This document shows positions 25,445-34,338 of a stretch of DNA of 64,000 nucleotides, in pieces (the stretch's first letter is position 1; each line of letters starts with the position of its first letter). Source of the stretch: Aeoliella sp052161615 (lineage in GTDB: Bacteria; Planctomycetota; Planctomycetia; Pirellulales; Lacipirellulaceae); contig NZ_CP197417.1 in NCBI RefSeq assembly GCF_052161615.1, forward strand, positions 5,146,001 to 5,210,000. Reading direction: 5' to 3'. The translations under genes and the position numbers were made by a program. The notes below the pieces were generated by a model that saw only the letters and a program-made list of their open reading frames with translations, made no database searches and was not told the DNA's origin.

Positions 25445-26122
25445 ATGGCCAACATACTTCCCAACACCGACAAGGGACTAATCACCGCCGACAACTCGGT
25501 GCTCGCCTTCATCGACCACCAACCCCAAATGCTGTTCGGCGTGGGTAGTGGTATCGATCGTCAGTTGCTCGTTAACAACGTACTGATGCTCGCGCGGGGT
25601 GCCCGAGAGTTTGGTGTTCCCACGATATTAACCACGGTTGAAACCGACTCGTTCAGTGGCGCGATGTGGCCTCAACTGCTTGACGTGTTCCCCGACCAGC
25701 AGCCCATCGAGCGAACTGGCATGAACTCGTGGGATACGGCCGAGTTTCGCGAAGCGATTCGCAGCACGGGCCGGAAGAACATCCTTCTCTCTGGACTTTG
25801 GACGGAAGTGTGCATCACCTGGCCAGCTTTGCAAATGCTCGCCGAAGGCTTCAATGTCTACGTCGTTGAAGACGCCACAGCCGGCACGTCGCCCGCGGCC
25901 CACGTCGCGGCGCTTTCTCGTATGGAGCAAGCGGGCGTAGTTCGCATGACGTCGCTCGCCACCGTGCTGGAGTTTCAGCGTGACTGGGCCAACCGCGAGC
26001 ACTACGACGCGCTAATGAACCTGTTTCGGGAGTACGGCGGGGCCTACGGCTCCGGAATCGAATACGCTTACACGATGGTCCACAAAGCTCCCGCCGCTCG
26101 CAAAGTTGATGCGACCAAGTGA
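25445..26122 (+). CDS. Isochorismatase-fold hydrolase, YcaC-like
   Basis: I chose ATG 25445, which has GGAG nine bases upstream; the frame is open from 25394. The 225-residue protein has a cysteine-hydrolase fold with catalytic Asp in FIDHQPQM and Cys in GLWTEVCITWPALQM, plus the expected Lys region (RKNILLSG). YcaC-like members have unknown substrates. It begins about 48 bases after pirin and is probably cotranscribed with it. Confidence 0.9.
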   Translation: MANILPNTDKGLITADNSVLAFIDHQPQMLFGVGSGIDRQLLVNNVLMLARGAREFGVPTILTTVETDSFSGAMWPQLLDVFPDQQPIERTGMNSWDTAEFREAIRSTGRKNILLSGLWTEVCITWPALQMLAEGFNVYVVEDATAGTSPAAHVAALSRMEQAGVVRMTSLATVLEFQRDWANREHYDALMNLFREYGGAYGSGIEYAYTMVHKAPAARKVDATK

Positions 26123-26243
26123 ACTTGAACCATCGGTTGAACGGGTCTCCCTCGTCCATCGTGGCGGGGGCGGCCCGCGCAACCTTGCGTTACGACTAGA
26201 GTCCGCAGTCTGCTATTCCCTCTCATGCTACCGGAGTCCTGCG

Positions 26244-28025
26244 ATGGTTACCCGCGTTGCCCTTTTCAATGGCAAGATCACGACCAACGTGCCACAGCAA
26301 CCTGAGGTTTCGGCCATGGTGGTTGCCGACGGCCTCGTTCAGCAACTGGGAACCAACGACGAAGTGCTCGCGGCGGCCGGGCCCACGGTTTCGACCATCG
26401 ATCTAGGGGGCCGGCGAGTGATCCCGGGGCTGAACGATTCGCACCTGCATGTGATTCGCGCCGGGCTGTTCTTCAATCTCGAACTACGGTGGGATGGAGT
26501 GCCGAGCGTCTCGCAAGCACTCGCGCAGCTCAAGGCCCAAGCCGACCGCACACCCCCGCCACAATGGGTCCGCGTGATCGGTGGGTGGAATGAGTTCCAA
26601 TTCGCCGAGGGACGCATGCCAACGCTCGACGAAATCAATCAAGCGGCGCCCGACACTCCGGTGTTCGTCTTGCATCTCTACGATTCCGCCTTGCTGAACC
26701 GAGCGGCCCTTCGCGCCTTGGGGTTCGACGAGAACACTCCCAACCCGCCTGGCGGACTCATTGCCCGCGACGGACGGGGTAAGCCCACTGGCTTATTGAT
26801 TGCCGAGCCGAGCGCTTTGATCCTGTACTCCACGATCGCCAACGCTCCCACGCTTTCGCGCGAAGACCAGCTGAACTCGACCCGGCAGTACTTGCGCGAA
26901 CTGAATCGGTTTGGCGTAACCAGCGTGTCCGACGCCGGAGGCGGGGGGCAGAACTACCCGGATGACTATGGCGTGGTGAAGGAACTCGACGACCAGGGTC
27001 ACCTGACAGTTCGGATCGCCTACAGCTTGTTCGCCCAGAAGGCCGGTGCCGAGCTCAACGATTACCAGCGGTGGCTCGGTATGACACGTCCGGGCGAAGG
27101 AAGCAATCTACTTCGCGTCAACGGAGCCGGCGAGAACTTGGTGTGGAGCGCCGCCGACTTCGAGAACTTCTTACAACCTCGCCCCGATCTACGGCCGGTG
27201 ATGGAGAGCGAACTAGAAGCAGTGGTGCGGACGCTCGCCGAGGCGCGCTGGCCCTGGCGGATTCATGCGACGTACGATGAATCGATCGGGCGATTTCTCG
27301 ACATCTTCGAACGAGTGCATCGCGACGTGCCGATCGACGAGCTTCGCTGGTTCATCGACCACGCCGAGACGGTCTCCGACACCAACCTCGAGCGCATCCA
27401 GCGTCTTGGTGGTGGCATCGCTATTCAGCATCGCATGGCGTATCAGGGGGAGTACTACATCAGGCGTTATGGTATCGAATCCGCTAAGCGACGCCCGCCA
27501 CTCAAGAAGATGCTCGCCATGGGCATTCCCATCGGTGCCGGCACCGACGGAACGCGCGTTGCCAGCTACCATCCTTGGACCTGCTTGTGGTGGATGGTCA
27601 CCGGCAAAACCGTGGGAGGGACGGTGCTCAACGACACGGGCGATCGCCTCTCGCGCGAAGAAGCACTGCGGCTCTACACGCGTGGCAGCGCGTGGTTCAG
27701 CAGCGAAGACGATCGCAAGGGCTCCTTGTCGGTCGGACAGTTCGCAGACTTAGCCGTATTGAGTGACGACTACTTTGCCGTCGAGGAGGACGCGATCCGA
27801 GGCATTGAGAGTGCGATGACGATGGTCGGTGGACGCGTCGTGTATGGCACGGGCGACTTCGTATCGCTAGCACCCGATACTTTACCCGTGAGTCCCGATT
27901 GGTCGCCCGTCGCCAAGTTCGGTGGGTACGATAACTCCAGTCCGAGCCCGCCCGTCCACGCTCACACCCCGGTCATGTCGGCCGACGGCCGAGTGTGGGA
28001 GACGGGCTGCGGCTGTTCGATGTGA
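26244..28025 (+). CDS. Amidohydrolase family 3 (YtcJ-like) protein
   Basis: ATG 26244 is preceded by GGAG at 26232; the longer frame from 26106 is not conserved-looking. The 593-residue protein has the N-terminal composite beta domain (VALFNGKITTN), the metal motif HLH (NDSHLHV), a FIDHAE segment carrying a later His, and GTDG with the catalytic Asp. YtcJ-type amidohydrolases act on N-acyl or cyclic amides of unknown identity. The unusual tail ends in GCGCSM, which could bind metal. It may be part of the preceding pirin operon (about 120 bases apart). Confidence 0.88.
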   Translation: MVTRVALFNGKITTNVPQQPEVSAMVVADGLVQQLGTNDEVLAAAGPTVSTIDLGGRRVIPGLNDSHLHVIRAGLFFNLELRWDGVPSVSQALAQLKAQADRTPPPQWVRVIGGWNEFQFAEGRMPTLDEINQAAPDTPVFVLHLYDSALLNRAALRALGFDENTPNPPGGLIARDGRGKPTGLLIAEPSALILYSTIANAPTLSREDQLNSTRQYLRELNRFGVTSVSDAGGGGQNYPDDYGVVKELDDQGHLTVRIAYSLFAQKAGAELNDYQRWLGMTRPGEGSNLLRVNGAGENLVWSAADFENFLQPRPDLRPVMESELEAVVRTLAEARWPWRIHATYDESIGRFLDIFERVHRDVPIDELRWFIDHAETVSDTNLERIQRLGGGIAIQHRMAYQGEYYIRRYGIESAKRRPPLKKMLAMGIPIGAGTDGTRVASYHPWTCLWWMVTGKTVGGTVLNDTGDRLSREEALRLYTRGSAWFSSEDDRKGSLSVGQFADLAVLSDDYFAVEEDAIRGIESAMTMVGGRVVYGTGDFVSLAPDTLPVSPDWSPVAKFGGYDNSSPSPPVHAHTPVMSADGRVWETGCGCSM

Positions 28026-28244
28026 GTGGCCAAGCAACAATCGGCGCTGCGAAGTCTTGACTAGCACTGGCCACATTCCATCGCGGATAATCCCGCAGTT
28101 CTAGGGCCTTCCCCCCTATTTCTCGGGTGTCTCTGCACCTCAAGTCATGAGCTATACTCCAGGAGGTTCGTTGGCCGGGGCGTGCGCGTCACCGGTACAA
28201 TTGTCAAAAGCGGCCAAGTGCCAAGCTCTCGGAGGAGAATTGCC

Positions 28245-29120
28245 ATGCGTGCGATGCTCGTGATTGCGATCGCGATGTTGCTCTCCCCTCTCGCTGCGCT
28301 CGCCGAGATGCCACCAGGTGCGGTGCAGACACTCGATGGGGTGCAAGACGCGTTCAACAGCGCGGATGCCGAGAAGGTCGCTGCGTTCTGGACGCCTGAA
28401 GGGACTGCGGCGTCGGCGTTCGATGGCAGCATGAACAAAGGCCGCAAAGATATCGCGGCGGCCTACCAAAAGTACTTCGACGCCCATCCCGACGCGCGAA
28501 TGGGTATCTCACTGCAGTCTTCGAGTAATGCCACAGCCGACACCGTGACGATCGAAGGCATTGCGACCGTCATTGGCATGCAAGAGAACGACCAGACAAT
28601 GTCGCGGTTCGTCGCGAAGTTGGCGAAGCAAGGCGACAAGTGGCTCATCAGCGAGTCGATGGAACAGCCCTTCGACGACACCTTCAGCGCGCTCAAGTCG
28701 CTTGGTTGGCTGGTCGGTCGGTGGGAGGACAAAGAGGCCGGCGTCTCGAACGACTTCGAATGGACGCTCGACGAGAAGTTTCTCGTCCGTACTTTTCGCC
28801 GCGAGAAGGATGGCAAAGTCGTCTACGAAGGCAAGCAGTACATCGGCAGCGATGCCGAGGACCGGACGATTCGCAGTTGGACCTTCGAGCAGAACGGTGG
28901 CTTCGGCGAAGCGGCGTGGCAACCCGATGGCGAGAATCGCTGGGTGGTCACCGTGGTCGGCAAGTTGCCCGATGGCCGCCGTGGCAGCATGAAGCAAATG
29001 CTTGAGCGAGTGGACAACGATCACCTTCGCGTTCAGATGGTCGACATCGATGTCGCTGGCGAATCTCAACCCAACTCGGCCGTGGTCACGCTGACGCGTG
29101 TGCCCGCCCCGAAGAAGTAA
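28245..29120 (+). CDS. Secreted SgcJ/EcaC-type (DUF4440-like) two-domain protein
   Basis: ATG 28245 has GGAGGAG just upstream. A signal peptide (about residues 1-20) is followed by a SnoaL/DUF4440-like cone-fold domain (ALNSADAEKVAAFWTPEG-type motif, FDGSMNKGRKDIAAAYQKYF) at about 25-135 and a second lipocalin-like domain (LGWLVGRWEDKEAG) at about 150-285, of the DUF1579 sort. The pairing occurs in planctomycete exported proteins. Function unknown. Confidence 0.82.
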   Translation: MRAMLVIAIAMLLSPLAALAEMPPGAVQTLDGVQDAFNSADAEKVAAFWTPEGTAASAFDGSMNKGRKDIAAAYQKYFDAHPDARMGISLQSSSNATADTVTIEGIATVIGMQENDQTMSRFVAKLAKQGDKWLISESMEQPFDDTFSALKSLGWLVGRWEDKEAGVSNDFEWTLDEKFLVRTFRREKDGKVVYEGKQYIGSDAEDRTIRSWTFEQNGGFGEAAWQPDGENRWVVTVVGKLPDGRRGSMKQMLERVDNDHLRVQMVDIDVAGESQPNSAVVTLTRVPAPKK

Positions 29121-29167
29121 CGCGAACAAAACCAATACACAACGTCTAAGTTAGCCGGAGCCTTGTG

Positions 29168-30781
29168 ATGCGTACGAACTGGACTCTCTCGATCGTGCTT
29201 GTAGTAAGTGCTGCACTCGCAGGCGAAGCCTCGGCGGTTGGCATGCACGGTGGAGGTGGTGGCGGATTCCATGGCGGTGGCGGCGGCTTCGGTGGCGCTG
29301 GCGGTTTTGGTGGCGCGGGAGGCTTCGGCGGAGCCGGCGGGTTCCACGGTGGCGCTGGCGGATTCGGCGGCCCCGGTGGCTTTGGCGGAATGGGTGGCGG
29401 ACTTCCCGCTGGACCTTCGGCATTCGGCGGCCGACCTAGCCTACCGGCTGGTGGTTTCTCCGGACTTGGTGGTGCCGGCGGAATGGGCGACGGACTGCAA
29501 AGCCTCGAAGGACGGGGCGCCGGCCTCGATGGTCTCGGGGGCGGAGCTCGCCCTGACCTCGGCGGACTTGGCGATCACCCTGCCCTTCCCGGCTTCGGCG
29601 GCGCGGGTGGGTATGGCGGTGCGGGTGACGGCTTGCGTGCGGCAGCCAACGGCGCAGGTGCCCGTCCGAGTGCCAATCAACTCAGTAACTTTCTTCATCT
29701 CGACACTCCCGCGGCGGGTGGCGCTGGCGATCGACCCAACTTGCCGGCCGATCGACCGAATGCACCAGGTCCGCAAACCATCAACAATCCCTTCGCGACT
29801 GGCTACGCAGGCAATCATCCCGCATGGCAGAACCGTTCGCCGGAATCCACCGCAGCGCTTCAAGACAAGCTCCGCGGCTTGATGGGACCGACGAGCCCTG
29901 GTGCTGACAAACTGCACTCGTGGGCCGACGATCATCCGGAACGTGCTCAGCAACTTCAGAATGCGGGCGACAAGGTCCGCGACGCGTGGAACAATCATCC
30001 CATCGGCGGCGATTGGTGGAGCAAGAACCACAGCGACGAACTGCGGAACTTCAATAAGATTCCTGGCAGCGACTGGTGGAGCAAGCCCCATCCGAATCTC
30101 AACAGCTGGTACTACCACCACGGCTACTACAATCACCCGTGGCAATACTGGTGGGCCGGCGCGACTTGGGGCAGCATGACCAATTGGTTTGCCCCGTGGG
30201 GCTGGTCGAGCGGCGTCTACTACGACTACGGCGACGATGGCAACGTGGTCTACCAAGACAACCAGGTCTATGTGAATGGCCAAGACGTTGGCACCGCCGA
30301 CGAGTACGCCCAGTCCGCTGCGGCACTGGCGACCGTCGATCCAACGGACGCCGAGCAGGCCGAAGGCGAAAGCGACTGGCTGCCACTCGGCACGTTTGCG
30401 ATGTCCACTAGCGCTAATGACAAGTCGCCTACTCGCACCCTCCAGCTCGCAGTCGACAAGCAGGGTATTCTGAGTGGCACGATGTACAACAGCGCCACGA
30501 GCGACTCGGAAGTGGTGCAGGGCAAGGTCGACAAAGAAACGCAGCGCGTTGCCTTTACCATTGGCGACAATTCCAACGTCGTGTACGAGACCGGCATCTA
30601 CAATCTGACCAAAGACCAGACGACGCTGCTGGTGCATCGTGGCACGGCACAGACCGAGACCTACATGCTGATGCGACTCGATGCGCCAAAGGACGCAGCA
30701 GCCCAGACGTCGGCAGCACAGCCCGCAGCAACTCAGACCCCAGCGACGCCGGTCGAGACCAACTCGCAGCTCGACGATTAA
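29168..30781 (+). CDS. Glycine-rich secreted protein, planctomycete type
   Basis: ATG 29168 starts a signal peptide (about residues 1-23). Residues 24-190 are a low-complexity stretch of GG[FAG]GG repeats containing about 40% Gly, then a Trp/His/Tyr/Asn-rich segment (WWSKNHSDELRNF, WWSKPHPNLNSWYYHHGYYNHPWQYWW) near 275-320, an acidic linker and a C-terminal beta domain near 400-505. Proteins with repeated 'WWSKNHP...WHYH' segments are common in planctomycetes under the loose name mu-protocadherin-like. Cell-surface location is inferred from the signal. Confidence 0.78.
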   Translation: MRTNWTLSIVLVVSAALAGEASAVGMHGGGGGGFHGGGGGFGGAGGFGGAGGFGGAGGFHGGAGGFGGPGGFGGMGGGLPAGPSAFGGRPSLPAGGFSGLGGAGGMGDGLQSLEGRGAGLDGLGGGARPDLGGLGDHPALPGFGGAGGYGGAGDGLRAAANGAGARPSANQLSNFLHLDTPAAGGAGDRPNLPADRPNAPGPQTINNPFATGYAGNHPAWQNRSPESTAALQDKLRGLMGPTSPGADKLHSWADDHPERAQQLQNAGDKVRDAWNNHPIGGDWWSKNHSDELRNFNKIPGSDWWSKPHPNLNSWYYHHGYYNHPWQYWWAGATWGSMTNWFAPWGWSSGVYYDYGDDGNVVYQDNQVYVNGQDVGTADEYAQSAAALATVDPTDAEQAEGESDWLPLGTFAMSTSANDKSPTRTLQLAVDKQGILSGTMYNSATSDSEVVQGKVDKETQRVAFTIGDNSNVVYETGIYNLTKDQTTLLVHRGTAQTETYMLMRLDAPKDAAAQTSAAQPAATQTPATPVETNSQLDD

Positions 30782-30874
30782 TCACTCGGTGGAAAGAATT
30801 GCGTATTCTCGTAGACGGAGAGCGTCACCCACCACCGACGGGTGCGGACTACGATGGCGAGGGTGGATCAATCC

Positions 30875-31327
30875 TTAGGGAGACGTTGATTCGTTCGCGT
30901 TCGCCGGTGAATGGCTCAACTTACTATCCACCGACCAAGGCCCCGCACCCACGATCAGCAGGAAAAGCGACCCCAGCAGCATCGACCAATCGGTGCGAGC
31001 TTCGTGGGCCATCTTCCAAAAGCCCTGCTCCATGAGAATCGGCACCTTGGTCGTAACGATCGCCGTGAGCATGATCACGATCAGCGGCACAGCGACGATT
31101 CGTGTTCCCAGCCCCACGAGCATCAGAGCGCCACACACGATCTCAAATACGGCCACGAATCCGGCTACGAGCTCCGGCGACTCAAAGCCAATCTTCGCAA
31201 ATCGTCCGGCACCCACTTCGGCGGGAAATAGGAACTTCTGGATGCCTTCGGATAAAAATACCGCCCCCACCATGAGCCGCACGAGAATGACGGCGGCGGG
31301 AGCGTGAGTGGCTAATAGTTTTCTCAT
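30875..31327 (-). CDS. DoxX family membrane protein
   Basis: A 150-residue protein with four transmembrane segments. The start ILVRLMVGAVFLSEGIQKFLFPAEVGAGRFAKIGF and the middle FEIVCGALMLVGLGTRIVAVPLIVIMLTAIVTTK are typical of DoxX/DoxD quinone-interacting subunits and related proteins. The start codon overlaps the stop of the PadR gene upstream by four bases, so the pair is translated together. A PadR-DoxX couple suggests regulation in response to an antimicrobial or redox cue (inference). Confidence 0.9.
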   Translation of the reverse strand: MRKLLATHAPAAVILVRLMVGAVFLSEGIQKFLFPAEVGAGRFAKIGFESPELVAGFVAVFEIVCGALMLVGLGTRIVAVPLIVIMLTAIVTTKVPILMEQGFWKMAHEARTDWSMLLGSLFLLIVGAGPWSVDSKLSHSPANANESTSP

Positions 31328-31677
31328 TTGTGCTTATGCTTGGCTCTGCCGTCGTGATCGTCGAGGATCTCCGAGGCGAGCTCACGAAGTTGTGACTTGG
31401 CCTTGGCGAGTACCTTCTTACCGGCGGCAGTGATTCGCAAGTTCTTTCGCCGTTTGCCGCCTACCACTTCGTCCTCGCTGGTGAGTAGCCCGGACTTCTG
31501 CATCTGGTGGAGCATTGGATAGAGCGTCCCGGGCCCGATCTCGAATCCGTGCTCTTCGAGCTCTTCCATCAACTCGGTACCGCAAATCGCTTCTTTCTCG
31601 GCGTGGTATAGCACATGCAGACGCATGAACCCGAGAAACATGTGCCGCAGTACGTCGTCGCCCATTTTATCGCACAC
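31324..31677 (-). CDS. PadR family transcriptional regulator
   Basis: A 117-residue regulator of the short s1-type: winged helix (residues 10-85, GTELMEELEEHGFEIGPGTLYPMLHQMQKSGLLTSEDEVVGGKRRKNLRITAAGKKVL) followed by a short C-terminal dimerisation helix. PadR proteins are mostly repressors relieved by phenolics or drugs. It overlaps the DoxX gene by four bases and is divergent from an APC permease gene. Confidence 0.91.
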   Translation of the reverse strand: MCDKMGDDVLRHMFLGFMRLHVLYHAEKEAICGTELMEELEEHGFEIGPGTLYPMLHQMQKSGLLTSEDEVVGGKRRKNLRITAAGKKVLAKAKSQLRELASEILDDHDGRAKHKHK

Positions 31678-31682
31678 CGATA

Positions 31683-31710
31683 TTGCTTGTCGATCCCATC
31701 AAGGTACAAT
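31683..31710 (+). promoter_or_regulatory. Candidate promoter of the APC permease gene
   Basis: TTGCTT (31683-31688) and TACAAT (31705-31710) are 16 bases apart, in the divergent region between the PadR gene and the permease gene. Confidence 0.4.
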
Positions 31711-31807
31711 CTATTATTACCGAACGAATGCCGTTGGACGATACACCGTCGACGACGACCGTTCGAAAACGCAACGCCAATCCATTGCTCCAAAGCCGCT
31801 TGACTGC

Positions 31808-33061
31808 ATGCAACCACTAACCCGCGAAATCGGAACCCTCGGGGCCACCATGATGGGGCTCGGGTCGATCGTGGGTACGGGCGTCTTCGTCGGCATCGGC
31901 ATCGCCGCCGGTGTGGCAGGTCCTGCCGTAGTAATCGCGATTGCCCTAGCCGCCGCCGTGGCGACTTGCAACGCACTCAGCAGCGCCCAGCTTGCCGCCA
32001 ACCACCCGGTGAGTGGTGGAACCTACGAGTACGGCTACCGCTGGCTCAACCCCACGCTCGGCTTTTCTGCCGGCTGGATGTTCCTGTGCGCTAAGTCCGC
32101 TTCGGCAGCTACCGCTGCCTTGGGCTTCACGGGCTACTTGCTCAACATGACAGGCCAGGAGAGCGGCTGGCTGGTTCCCGTCGCCATTAGCGTGGTCGTA
32201 GTGCTCACGGCCATCGTGCTCGCGGGCGTTAGGCTTTCGAATCAGGTCAACATCGTGATTGTGTCGATCACGTTATTCGCGCTAGCATCGTTCGTCGCGG
32301 TGGGTTCGGGGCAGATCTCGACCGCCAATCTGGCAATGGACTTCGAGCCCGCGTCGCTCATGAATGCCACGGCGCTCATGTTCGTTGCGTTCACCGGCTA
32401 CGGACGCATCGCCACGCTAGGCGAAGAAGTCGTCGAGCCCCGCCGCACGATCCCGCGAGCTATCATCACCACGCTGGTCGTCTCGATGGTGCTCTACCTG
32501 GCGGTGGCCGTGGTCGCCATCGGCTCGCTTGGAGCGCCGGCGCTCGCCGCAGCAACCAACCAGCAAGCCGCGCCGCTCGAAATCGCCGCGAGGAGTTTTC
32601 CACTACGCATTCACTCGCTGATTGCCATCGGGGCGATGACGGCGATGCTCGGTGTGCTGCTGAATTTGATCCTGGGGCTTTCACGCGTGGTGCTCGCCAT
32701 GGGACGGCGGGGCGACCTGCCCCAATCGACCAGCAATCTGCGAATTGCGGTGATCGTCGTGGGGCTCGTTATCGGCTCGCTCGTGGCGATTGGCAGCATC
32801 AAGACGACATGGTCTTTCAGCGCGTTTACGGTGCTGATCTATTACGCCGTGACGAATCTCGCGGCCATCCAACTCGCCGACGACGAGCGACTCTACCGCC
32901 GCTGGTGGGCATGGGCGGGGCTCATCGCCTGCCTGGCTCTAGGGTTCGCTATCGAACCCTCCGTCTGGGCCACTGGACTTGGCGTCCTGGCCGTGGGCTT
33001 GGTCTGGCATTGGATTCGGCAATCGAAGCATCGAACCCAGCGACCTACCGGACCGGCCTGA
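31808..33061 (+). CDS. APC family amino acid permease
   Basis: ATG 31808 begins MQPLTREIGTLGATMMGLGSIVGTGVF, the usual APC start with the unwound-helix motif GSIVGTG in TM1. The 417-residue protein has about 11-12 transmembrane segments; a conserved FVAFTGYGRIATLGEEVVEPRRTIPRA motif lies around residue 200. The substrate is probably an amino acid or amine. The frame is open 61 codons upstream, but that segment has no APC character. No metabolic genes of an amino acid pathway adjoin it. Confidence 0.9.
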   Translation: MQPLTREIGTLGATMMGLGSIVGTGVFVGIGIAAGVAGPAVVIAIALAAAVATCNALSSAQLAANHPVSGGTYEYGYRWLNPTLGFSAGWMFLCAKSASAATAALGFTGYLLNMTGQESGWLVPVAISVVVVLTAIVLAGVRLSNQVNIVIVSITLFALASFVAVGSGQISTANLAMDFEPASLMNATALMFVAFTGYGRIATLGEEVVEPRRTIPRAIITTLVVSMVLYLAVAVVAIGSLGAPALAAATNQQAAPLEIAARSFPLRIHSLIAIGAMTAMLGVLLNLILGLSRVVLAMGRRGDLPQSTSNLRIAVIVVGLVIGSLVAIGSIKTTWSFSAFTVLIYYAVTNLAAIQLADDERLYRRWWAWAGLIACLALGFAIEPSVWATGLGVLAVGLVWHWIRQSKHRTQRPTGPA

Positions 33062-33144
33062 GTCGCCTTCGACCGAAATCTACGGTATCTTAAAGGCTTG
33101 CGGGACCGGCTACGGGCTCCCATCGTCTTTCGTGAAAGTTCGCA

Positions 33145-34002
33145 ATGAGCATCCAGTGGTATCCCGGGCACATGCATCAAGCCCAGATGAAGATCGAGGA
33201 AGTTTTGCCTCGTATCGATCTGGTCATTGAAGTGCTCGACGCGCGCATTCCTTTTAGCAGCGCGAACCCGATGCTCACCGAGCTGCGTGGTAAGAAACCC
33301 TGCCTCAAGGTGCTCAGCAAAAGCGATCTGGCCGATCCCGTCCAAACGGCTCGCTGGGAAGCCTACTTCGAACGCGAGACCGGCGTCCGCGCGCGGCCCA
33401 TTTCGACGCAGCAGGAAGGGACCATCGTGCGGCTGTGCGATGTTGTACAGCGGATGGTGCCAGCGCGCTCGAGCGTTAACAAGCCCGTCCGCACCATGAT
33501 CGCTGGCGTGCCAAACGTTGGAAAGTCGACGCTGATCAACGTGCTCGCCGGCCGCAAGGTGGCGAAGACGGGTAACGAACCCGCCATTACGAAGCACCAG
33601 CAAGAAATCGATGTCGGCCGCGGCGTCGTGGTGCTCGACACACCGGGCATCCTTTGGCCGCGCATCGAGAACCCCAACAGCGGCATGCGACTGGCCGCCA
33701 CCGGTGCGGTGAAAGAAACCGCCCTGGAGTACTCGGACGTAGCCCACTTTGCTGCAGCTTATCTGCTTGAGAACTACTACGATGGCCTCGCGGCGCGGTA
33801 CCAGCTTGAAGAGCGGCCCGACGACGCCCTAGCGCTACTAGAAGCCATCGGCCGGCGGAAAGGTTGTCTGCGCAAGGGGGGGATTGTCGACTACGATCGC
33901 GCCTCGAAGGCCTTCATCACCGATCTGCGGGCCGGCGCTCTGGGTCCGATAACGCTCGAAACGCCCGAGATGACCGAACTCGAGATCGGCGACGCGCAGT
34001 AG
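33145..34002 (+). CDS. rbgA: Ribosome biogenesis GTPase YlqF/RbgA
   Basis: A circularly permuted GTPase of 285 residues. The motif order is G4 SKSD (58-61), G5-like region, G1 GVPNVGKST (about 121-129), G2 and G3 DTPG (about 170). The N-terminal WYPGHMHQAQ is the family signature. RbgA promotes late maturation of the 50S subunit. The start ATG 33145 is well placed and no longer frame competes. Confidence 0.94.
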   Translation: MSIQWYPGHMHQAQMKIEEVLPRIDLVIEVLDARIPFSSANPMLTELRGKKPCLKVLSKSDLADPVQTARWEAYFERETGVRARPISTQQEGTIVRLCDVVQRMVPARSSVNKPVRTMIAGVPNVGKSTLINVLAGRKVAKTGNEPAITKHQQEIDVGRGVVVLDTPGILWPRIENPNSGMRLAATGAVKETALEYSDVAHFAAAYLLENYYDGLAARYQLEERPDDALALLEAIGRRKGCLRKGGIVDYDRASKAFITDLRAGALGPITLETPEMTELEIGDAQ

Positions 34003-34338
34003 TCTAAAACTATTGACGCAGACAGGTTACGTTAAAAAAATGCGACCCATCTGCTGAATTTTTCTGCGCCGACGGGTACGCAGCCACAAAGCAGATGCGA
34101 CAAAACCAATCTCTCCGCTCGGACTCGGATTACCATGGACCTTCTGTCGCCCCGCGATTTGGCGGCAATTCGCCCACTCTGCGATTCTCCCGTTGTCACA
34201 GCAGCCCCCGCGCGTTTGATTCTCCGTGGGGACCCTGCCAGCTCACCTATCACGTGGGAGTTGCCACCCCCGCATTTGCCCCCTATCGAGTCGCTACAAG
34301 GTTAGCGCCCTCGCGCTGTACTTATCACGACACCTAGC
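34003..34338. other. Convergent spacer between rbgA and the GH32 gene
   Basis: No gene was recognised. An inverted repeat (CATCTGCT at 34048-34055 and AGCAGATG at 34090-34097) is flanked by TGCGAC on both sides, with a 34-base loop. TTGACG at 34013-34018 resembles a -35 element but no gene follows it. Confidence 0.45.
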
